Shown piece by piece: positions 56,091-64,000 of a stretch of DNA of 64,000 nt (within the stretch, counting starts at the first letter, position 1; each line of letters starts with the position of its first letter). Source of the DNA: Medicago truncatula (Eukaryota; Streptophyta; Magnoliopsida; Fabales; Fabaceae); the NCBI RefSeq assembly GCF_003473485.1, contig NC_053043.1, positions 3,978,001 through 4,042,000 on the forward strand, in the 5' to 3' direction. Made by a program: the position numbers and the translations under genes. The notes beneath the pieces were generated by a model. That model ran no database searches. It was not told the DNA's origin and saw nothing but the letters and a program-made list of their open reading frames with translations.

Positions 56091-57853
56091 AATGTGGAGC
56101 TTTTATCTTTTGATGCAAAAATACTAGCACTAACCTCTATTTTTTTTCTTTGGGACGCATGCATGCCCTTCAATAATATAAAGCAACTCTCGTGTGAGTG
56201 TGTGTGTATATATATAGAGAGGGAGAGTTTTAGTAGTTAAACAAAGTTTAAAAAAAATTGGGGTCTTCAAGGCTCATGACTTATTTAACTTTGCATTAGA
56301 CATGGCCTACTATTTATTTGTATAGCTATAACAATTATAATCTGGTTATAGATGTATTTTACAAGCAACTGACTTTTTGAACTAACATTCTAAAACTAAC
56401 TAACATTTTGAACTTGAATTAACTACAATGCCACCATCCGAAATTAGAGGTTGGTTCCTTGACATATTACGAGGGGGTCCTTGATCTAGGTGTAGCCTTT
56501 TATTATAATAAACAATTTTGGTGGAATCGCGGGGATTCAACCATATGAGAGGAGACTTATAAATTAGTCCTTTTTTTTTTTCACTCCCTCCAAATGTAAT
56601 CATTAATTAGTCTAACTTTTTGAATAATTATATAAATATACCCTCGTTAAAAATTATGAAACATTAAATGCACCTACTAATATTACAAAGACAAACATTA
56701 ACTAAGGGGTAGAAAAGTCTTTTAAACATTAACTATATCTTAGAGTTGTGACTTTTTCTTATAAATATGCCCAATTTTTTTTTGTTGAAAATTTCCTTAT
56801 ATATAGGACCGGAGGGAGTAAAATCTAGTGGATGTAGTACTAGTAGAGGACGAAAATGGAGTGAATATAGGCCCGTTTGGATTGGCTTATTTTGAGCTTA
56901 TGTGAGTTTATCTACTCCCATAAGCCTTTTTAAAGGTGTTTGGGTGAATAAATAAAAATAACGTATCATAGTTTCATAAGCTGCTTATGCCATATTTTAA
57001 CAAGCCTAAATTTTCAGCTTACCCTTCGGCTTAACAAGGAGCTTATGAATTTATGTAACCTCCTTCGATTCTCTCTGGATCCACTTTTTCAAAACATATA
57101 TTTTACTTTTTATTTTTGTTTTTAGAAAAAAAACATATATTTTAATTATAATGTTAGTTATCTTTGGCGGTGCATGGATAACAAAATTGTTATATACTTA
57201 TCTTTACTAAAGTAACACATAACTAAGATTTTTTTTAAGGAATATTTTTATTATTTTTTTGTTACGTAACAAAATGAAACTGAATAAAAAAACAAACTTA
57301 ACTTGTCTTTTTTTGGTGACAAACTGTACACTAATATCTATATATATGGTAAGTTTATTTACACCTCTAATGTTAATTTTGTCTTTTTTGATGAAGTAAT
57401 GTTAATTTTGTCTTATATAAATATTGATATTTTTTTTAAGGATGAATATTAATTATAATATATATATATATAATTATAATTATAATTAATATATTATAAT
57501 ATTGTTTTTAAATCTTGATTAATTTTATCAAAAAAAATCATGATAATTGTGGTTCGATTATTTGATTTTTTTGTTAAATTAAAATATTTAAAATTTCAAT
57601 AATTGCTTATGTAATGTCAAATCCAAACACTTCAATTTATGTAAGTATTTTTTAGTGTACATATTCAAACATAAATAACTTATCAAGTACAAGAACTTAT
57701 GATGTAAGCTCTAATGTTATAAGCTCTAATGATGTAAGCTTTAATGTTATAAGCTCTAATGTTATAGTCTCTTGCATATAATGCATACATAGGGTGTCTC
57801 TTGTGCTGGATCTTTTGTTTTGGTGATGGCTTGCATGATTATGCTTAATGAGA
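56091..57853. other. Intergenic DNA with MITE relics and short tandem repeats
   Basis: No gene is seen. It holds a Stowaway-like element (listed), a TTTGGATTGGCTTATTTTGAGC start at about 56873 related to the 14296/45630 MITE family, an AT-rich (TA)n near 57456-57500, and a 14-17-bp tandem repeat of ATAAGCTCTAATG near 57700-57765. Confidence 0.5.
56584..56818. mobile_element. Stowaway-like MITE
   Basis: Ends CTCCCTCCAAATGTAATCAT and the complement of TATAGGACCGGAGGGAG are inverted. The right flank is TA and the left CA, consistent with a mutated TA target. Length is 235 bp, noncoding. Confidence 0.65.
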
Positions 57854-57892
57854 CATATTCCGGTGTTTTTTTTTTTTTGAGCAAAGGCAAGC

Positions 57893-60442
57893 TTAGGCCA
57901 TTTCATTAGATATCAAAGAGTACAAATGAGAAGATACATCATAGAAAACATGGGGGCTAGGGTTAGATAAGGATGCTCTTGCTATGGAATGAGCAACCTC
58001 ATTTGCTTGCCTCCTAACAAAGTTCACAATAAAGCTAGCATGAATGGATAATAAGTCCTTACAAGTAGATAGAATGTCTCCCAGCTCGTTTTGTGGGAAA
58101 TGAGAGGAGTTTACAATGTCAACAATGGCCTTGCAGTCAGACTCAAAGATCACATGGGACATGTCGTTAGCAACAACAAATTTAATAGCCTCTAGAAGAC
58201 CCCATGCTTCAGCTTCGACTGGCATGAGGGAGCAGTGTGAAAAGTTTGACATACCGGCTATAAATTGGTCTGTTGAGTTACGGATGCACAACCCGTAGCC
58301 TGCCACTGAGTTGTTGTTGAATAGCGCACAATCGACATTGCATTTCAAGAATGGAGGCGGTGGCTTTGTCCACAGAACCGTGTTATGTACCTGCTGTCCC
58401 GGATTCTTATGATGTTGCATATAACGCCATTCATTAAGAGAATCATTCGCATTTTGCACAATGAAGGCGGGGGCTGAATCTGAATTCTCCCACAACTTAG
58501 AATTACGATTTTTCCACAAGCTCCATAAGACCATTGACGCCATAGATTGTTGTTCGGTTGTCAACCTGTCAAAGAGATTAAATAAAAGAGTGGAAAAATC
58601 ATACGAAGTAGGAAGCAAGTCACGGATGACTGCGTCAAGTTGCAGCAGCTCCCAACAAGTAACAACCTTAGGACACACAAAGAAGAGATGTGTATGCGTT
58701 TCTGCGAGAACATCACAATGCACACAGGTATCGGAACAAGGGACTCCTTTTTGGATTAACTCGGAGCGGGTAGGAAGACAAGTATGAGCTGCACGCCAAA
58801 GAAAGGAGCGCACCCTTGGGGGGACTTTTTGCTTCCAAATAATGTTCCAGTTCTGGTCCGGATCAGCAGCGTTCGACATATTGGCTGCAAGTGTCATACA
58901 GTGCGTGTAAGCTGATTTAACGGAGTAGGAACCATCGACCGTGTGCTGCCAAACATAAGTATCCACCATAGTTCTGTTCCTAAGAGGGATAGAAAGAATT
59001 GCTGTAGCATCTTGGTAGTTAAAAATAGAATGGATGAGATCATTATTCCAAGAGGACAGATCCGGATTAAGCAGATTGTTGACAAACAACTCAGCCATAG
59101 TAGGAGAAGGAATAGTGGAGGGTTTAAGTGTAGGGAGTGAACGTATCCAACGAGCGTTCCAAACATTGATGCGGGAACCATCACCGATCTTCCATCGATA
59201 GCCCGATTTTATAAGGTCTCGGGAACTCCAAATGCTCCTCCAAGTATAACTTGGATTGTGACCAATATTGGTATCCAAGAAGTCCCGTCGAGGGAAATAT
59301 TTGGCTTTGAGAATGCGAGTGAGTAAGGAGCTAGGTTCTGTAAGGAGTTTCCAACCTTGCTTACCGAGCATGGATAGATTAAAGGCTTCCATATCCCTAA
59401 ATCCGAGTCCACCATGACTTTTGTGAAGAGATAGTTTGTTCCATCTCATCCAATTTATACCCCTACTGCCATCTTTTTTAGAACCCCAATAGAAAGAATT
59501 CATGGTTCTTTCAATTTCTTCACATAAAGAGGTTGGAATGAGAAAAGCTCCCATACAATATGAAGGAATTGCTTGAGCAACCGATTTGATGAGCATCTCT
59601 TTACCTGCTCTCGACAGAGATTTAGCACTCCAAGATTGACACTTTTTCCAAATACGGTCTTTGAGATAGTTAAAGACAGATTTCTTACTACGTCCGACCA
59701 TGGAAGGGAGTCCTAAGTAAGTACCACTGCCTATGCTTCTCGTCACCCCAAGGCAGGTTGTAATGTGATTAATCATGTCAGGTGCCGTGTTTTTGCTGAA
59801 GGCTATGGCGGACTTACCGAAGTTTAGAGCTTGGCCTGAAGCATTCTCATAACACATGAGAATATCTTTTAGACAATTTACTTCGGTTGGGGTTGCTTGG
59901 CAAAAGAGGAAGCTGTCGTCTGCAAAAAGGAGATGACTAACCGGAGGGGCTGCACGACACACGCGTATTCCATGTAAATTCCCTGCGAGCTCATTATGAC
60001 GGATTAGAGCAGAGAGGCCTTCCGCACAAATTATGTAGAGATAAGGTGAGAGTGGGCAGCCTTGACGAAGGCCTCTAGCGGGAGTGAGTGGTCCAATACG
60101 GTCCCCATTGAAAAGGATGTGGTAATCGACCGAAGTAATACACATCATCATCCAAGAAATCCATTGATCACAAAAACCCATCTTGCGCATAACCCCTTGC
60201 AAGTAGCTCCAACTAACACTGTCAAAGGCCTTGGAAATATCAAGTTTCAATGCTACTTCACCCGTATTACCTTTTTGCTTGCAACGCATATGATGAAGGA
60301 TTTCAAAGGCAGAGAGGGCGTTATCCATGATGGAACGCGAGGGAACAAAGGCTGCTTGCTCCGGTGAGATCAAGTTTCCAATTAAGGGGCGAAGACGGTT
60401 AGCAAGGACTTTAGAGATAATTTTGTAGAGGACGTTGCACAA
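57893..60442 (-). pseudogene. LINE ORF2, C-terminal part: reverse transcriptase, zf-RVT, RNase H
   Basis: An 849-codon open frame continues ORF2 after a frameshift. Reverse-transcriptase motifs are clear: LISPEQAAFVPSR, ARGLRQGCPLSPYLYII (about residues 122-138) and the catalytic FADD (173-176). A zinc-binding RVT-associated region follows (PPRVRSFLWRAAHTCLPTR, then CVHC and HLFFVCP). It ends in an RNase H-like domain with KCNVDCALF, VEAEAWGLLEA, FESDCKAIVD and RRQANEVAHSIA. The first Met here is not a true start: the frame joins the upstream ORF2 part across the A-run at about 60590-60597. The domains themselves have no stop. Confidence 0.93.
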
Positions 60443-61968
60443 AGAGATAGGGCGGAGGTCTTTAATTGTTTCCGGGTGATCACCTTTGGGTGCAAGAACA
60501 ATGTTTGTGTCATTGAGATGAGTCGGGAAAGCACCAGATTGGAGCCAAGAGCAAGCTGAACTGAAAATCTCAGCACCAATATCATCCCAAAAAAAAATTG
60601 ATAAAAACCCGGATTGAGTCCGTCGGGTCCTGGAGATTTGTCGGAATGCATACTAAAAACAGCTTCTTTGAACTCATCAATAGAGAATGGTTTAGTGAGA
60701 GTTGCATTATCATTCTCTGTTACACGTGCTTGGATACGTGTAATAACTGGCTGCTGGTCGCCGTTGATGGCTTGGAAGAGGCCCGAAAAATAATCATGGA
60801 TGTGAGCACTCATGTCGTCTTGTGAAGTAAGCCAGAATCCATTTGGGTGTCGGAGTTTAGAGATAGTATTTTTCCGACGACGAGATGAAGCAGTCAAATG
60901 GAAGAATTTACTATTTTTATCACCATCCTTTAGCCAGAATATTTTTGAGCGTTGCCGCCAATAAACATCCTCTTGGAGTATGAGATTTGCGAGACTATTT
61001 TGGAGTTCAATAAGGCGTGGATCAACTGAAGCATCAGAGGTGTTGCGCATGACATCTATTTGATTTTTTAACTGCTGTTTGCGTTGGTTGAAATGAGGGT
61101 GATTGGCCTTGCTCCAATATTTCATGTCCTCAATGCAGTAACTAAGCTTAGTAACAATGTTGCTGGAAGGGTAATAGCTCCAATTATCCTTGACGAGATG
61201 AGCAAGTTCAGGTTCAATCAACCAAGAGTTATTGAAACGGAAGCTGTTGTGGGGGGCACGCCATGGAGGCGGATCAAGCTGCAGAAGAAGCGGTGTGTGG
61301 TCAGACATAGGAGCAACTAAAGTTTGCAGCGAGGCATGAGGGAACAACTCCAGCCAGGGGGCGGTACAGAGGGCTCTATCAATACGGGCTTCTTTGGCAT
61401 GACTTGTACCTATGCTTTTGAACCAAGTGAATTGATATCCATTGAGAGGAAGATCGATAAGGTTACAATCAGATACTGCTTCTTGAAAACCTCTAATTAG
61501 CCAATGGGGTCGGTCGGGTCCCCCCCGTTTGTCAGAAGGAGATAAATGATCATTGAAGTCTCCTATAATACACCAGGGATCATCTGACTGACTATGAAGA
61601 GAGCGAAGTAGTTCCCAAGAATCACGTCTCCTACCATGATCCGGATAACCGTAAAAAGCGGTGAGACGCCAAGGGCCTTTGACAGGGTCTTGAATGGACA
61701 TATTTATAAAATGTTGTGAATAATTGAGAATGGAGCAGTGTGCAGAATTACGCCAAAGGACAGCAATGCCGCCACTACGACCAATACAATCAACAGAGAA
61801 ATGATAATCAAAGCCAATCGCATACTTCAAACCAGAAATTTTATTATTATTGCATAAAGTCTCAATAAGGATAACAATGTCCGGTTTATAGACACGGACG
61901 AGGTCTTTGATACAGGGAACTGCCTTGACATTGCCTAGGCCACGACAGTTCCAAGCTATAACATTCAT
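60382..61968 (-). pseudogene. LINE ORF2, N-terminal part: AP endonuclease and RT start
   Basis: It starts MNVIAWNCRGLGN, the standard beginning of plant L1 ORF2. Endonuclease residues are visible in WNCRG, LIETL, GDFND and SDHTPLLL. The frame runs into the first reverse-transcriptase motif (DKSPGPDGLNPGFYQ) and then loses homology at a homopolymer, a one-base-type indel near 60590-60597. Its start codon overlaps the ORF1 stop as ATGA (61968-61965), suggesting termination-reinitiation coupling. Confidence 0.93.
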
Positions 61969-62495
61969 GACTCCCGGCAGGCCTGGGAGCCAGGCGCTGC
62001 CGATAAAAAAGGCACACTAGTTGAGGATGATTTAGTGTTCACAACCTCCATTGGTGTTGACTGAGAATTATTATGCGCAGGTGTTGAAGGGATGCTGAGT
62101 GATGTGGGGCGCGCATTAGATGAGTCAGCAGACAAAGATCCTCCATTCAAGTCTGCACGGGACCGTTTTGTGTTACTGTGAATAATTGTTGCATTGTCCT
62201 CTTCCAATAATGTCTCATTATGGGGAGATAAATGAGATTCCTGCTGTTTATTGCTTCCTGATGGGCGAATTAAATTAGGATTCCTCAGTAGGTCAGCCAA
62301 AGCGACCGTTTTAGCAGGTGAGGTAACAACAGTTAATGCACGACCGTTACCGTTTGCTGGACCAACTGAAACGTCTCCGGCAGCCTTTGGTGCTGAGTTT
62401 GATGGCGGTGACCACTCCTGGCCTTCCTCCCGGAGCCAACGAGAACCTCTGCCTTCATTCTTCTGTCTGTCGACACGTAATTCGGGACCCCAGAG
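61965..62495 (-). pseudogene. LINE ORF1 C-terminal remnant
   Basis: About 177 codons, rich in Ser, Pro and Asn, with a basic NTKRSRADLNG stretch. This is the low-complexity tail that follows the zinc knuckle in plant LINE ORF1 proteins; the knuckle itself is missing. The apparent ATG at 62498-62496 is contributed by the target-site duplication, so it is not an original start. The ORF1 identity rests on position before ORF2. Confidence 0.75.
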
Positions 62496-62510
62496 CATAT
62501 TCCGGTGTTT

Positions 62511-63312
62511 ATTATCTATAATAATTCAGATTAACATTTTATCTACTTATGTTGATACTTGATATTGTATTTTTAGACTAAACTTTTCTTCTGCTAGTGT
62601 GTGCTTGTTGTCTCGTTAATATCTTATTACATTTAAAACAAAATGAAAACTCAAAAGGCTTGCATTACACATAGATGATAGATCACATTAATTTTACAAG
62701 TTAGATGAAAAACTCAATCTTGTATAATATAAGATAAATTCATATGATTTGTATTTTCTTTCTTCCTTGAAATAATTTAAAAAACGAGATCTACTGGAGA
62801 AAAACAAAAGTGTTCGCAAGATCAGATGATTTATTTTACTTTCGTTAAAAAAATCAGATTTATCCTTTATTCTCCAATCAAATAACAACGTTTTAAAATA
62901 TATATACTTGGAGATATCAAATTTTAATGTGGTAATTTTTTCTCTTCAAATGTTACTTACTATTTTACTTTTAATTTTATTATTCTTTACCTAATCAAAT
63001 AAGTAATTTTAAAAAAATATATCATTTTTTCAAGAAGAAAACAATAATATCATAAAATTTAATAGTTCCACTTTTTTATCAAGAAAAACATGTAAACAAA
63101 AATCACTTTTAAGATTAATTAAATAACTAAAAAATAGGTGAGATGCATTATCTATAGAGTAAACTTAAGTTTTTTTCCTCTTATAATAGTGATTGAAAAA
63201 TGTACATATATTACACATAGTACACTAGTTTAATATAACAGGCATATTAATCATAAATTTTATATAATTTTTAAACTTCTTTATGTTTTTCCCATAAAAT
63301 AATTATTTAAAA
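62511..63312. other. Intergenic AT-rich DNA
   Basis: No gene or clear repeat is recognised. The last 9-10 bases are the left target duplication of the next MITE. Confidence 0.55.
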
Positions 63313-63497
63313 GGTCCTGCTAACCGGTGCCCCCGGGACACTGGTTAAACATATCATAAAAGGAAATTATTATCATAAAAGGAAACTGTTTCTGACTTTA
63401 TTATAAATTAATTACAGAATTTCAATACATTAACTACTATTAATTTCTTTTTTCATATTCTTAATCAGTATCCCGTGGGCACCAGTTAGCATTTCCC
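63313..63497. mobile_element. Mutator-like MITE, second family copy
   Basis: Ends GGTCCTGCTAACCGGTGCCC and the complement of GGGCACCAGTTAGCATTTCCC-type sequence are inverted. The flanks TTATTTAAA (63303 and 63498) form a 9-bp target duplication. Length (185 bp) and ends match the copy at 26929-27114. Confidence 0.75.
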
Positions 63498-64000
63498 TTA
63501 TTTAAATTTGATCTTTTAGACGAGAGAAATAGAGAGGGTTTTAAATGTAGATGATTCTAATTCAAAAAAGAAAGGTAATCAATGTTGAAAAATCCTTTAA
63601 AAATAAATGTTGAAAAAGGGTGACTAAAAAATTCCTTAGAATTTTGACCTTTTACTCCATATATGTGCTGCTTACGCGGATGACGCCCTCCGATGATTGC
63701 GGCGCACTAAACCAAATCCGTCTCGTTGTCAAAAACACACCAGCTGACTCACGACCATTCTCCACCGTCAGATCAATAAATAACATTACATAATCCCATT
63801 TATCATTATTTTCTAAAGGTTAATTTTGTAATTAGATCAATTTTGGGGGAATACTTCCCCATCCCCGTGAACTTATATCCTTTTCACATTGCTTTTGTCG
63901 TCTCACACCCCCAAAAGCAAATCCACCTCGACCACCACCAATTACCTCCTTGGAACTACAAATTCAAGCATAGAATAACTAGACACAGAACTATGATACT
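63498..64000 (+). promoter_or_regulatory. Possible promoter/leader of a gene beyond the window edge
   Basis: From about 63640 the DNA becomes GC-richer and C/A-rich (CCACCTCGACCACCACCAAT), as in a plant 5'UTR. A TATA-like ACTTATATCC lies near 63871-63880. No start codon with a convincing frame is present before the window ends. This is only a suggestion. Confidence 0.3.

Larger units (their letters stand above)
57869..62495 (-). mobile_element. L1-type LINE retrotransposon, 5'-truncated, 15-bp target duplication
   Basis: Perfect repeats CATATTCCGGTGTTT flank the element (57854-57868 and 62496-62510). A poly(A) tail reads as a T-run starting in the left repeat (to 57878). From 5' to 3' it holds the end of ORF1 and a nearly complete ORF2 with endonuclease, reverse transcriptase, zinc-binding and RNase H regions. 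It starts inside ORF1, a usual 5' truncation. An identical duplication implies a young insertion, but ORF2 carries a frameshift. Confidence 0.95.

Overview
This is a plant nuclear genome window: AT-rich intergenic DNA, spliced genes with GT-AG introns, and dense nested transposons (LINE, SINE, TRIM, Helitron-like, hAT-like, Mutator-like and Stowaway-like). The gene families and the repeat styles suggest a legume (Medicago/Trifolium-like). That attribution is inference from family resemblance, not a database result.

Layout. 1-5.5 kb holds inverted-repeat elements upstream of a small SBP-box gene (SPL3/4/5 type, two exons, 143 aa) with a miR156-type target site in its 3'UTR. 11.2-20.1 kb (minus) is a complete 13-exon peroxisomal/glyoxysomal protease gene, DEG15, ending in the peroxisomal signal SKL. 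Its 3.1 kb intron 5 carries a tandem TRIM retrotransposon array. A 573-bp divergent promoter separates it from RPL15 (plus, three exons, 204 aa). 22.5-27.1 kb is transposon debris: a truncated LINE, a Helitron-like unit, a LINE tail with target duplications, and a Mutator-like MITE. 27.9-29.1 kb (minus) is a dormancy/auxin-associated DRM1/ARP gene with a Stowaway-like MITE in intron 2. 29.5-36.4 kb is repeats and empty DNA. 36.5-37.1 kb is a single-exon gene of unknown function with motifs recalling membrane-associated kinase regulators. 40.2-46.5 kb (minus) is a CCCH zinc-finger gene of the FRIGIDA-ESSENTIAL 1 type, whose acidic N-terminal exons arose with an internal triplication of an exon/intron unit. 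46.5-64 kb is transposon territory: a 4.7 kb hAT-like insertion, a 1 kb nested palindrome with a SINE in one arm, and a 4.6 kb LINE with a perfect 15-bp target duplication.

The genes do not form a pathway. They are independent housekeeping or regulatory loci: flowering-time/phase-change regulation (SPL, FES1-like), peroxisomal protein processing (DEG15), translation (RPL15) and growth/dormancy response (DRM1/ARP). The most unusual structures are the TRIM concatemer inside DEG15, the triplicated acidic-exon unit in the FES1-like gene (two copies carry different MITEs), and the palindromic element at 55-56 kb. Exon models were assembled by hand from splice signals, reading frame and family resemblance. 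No search was run.
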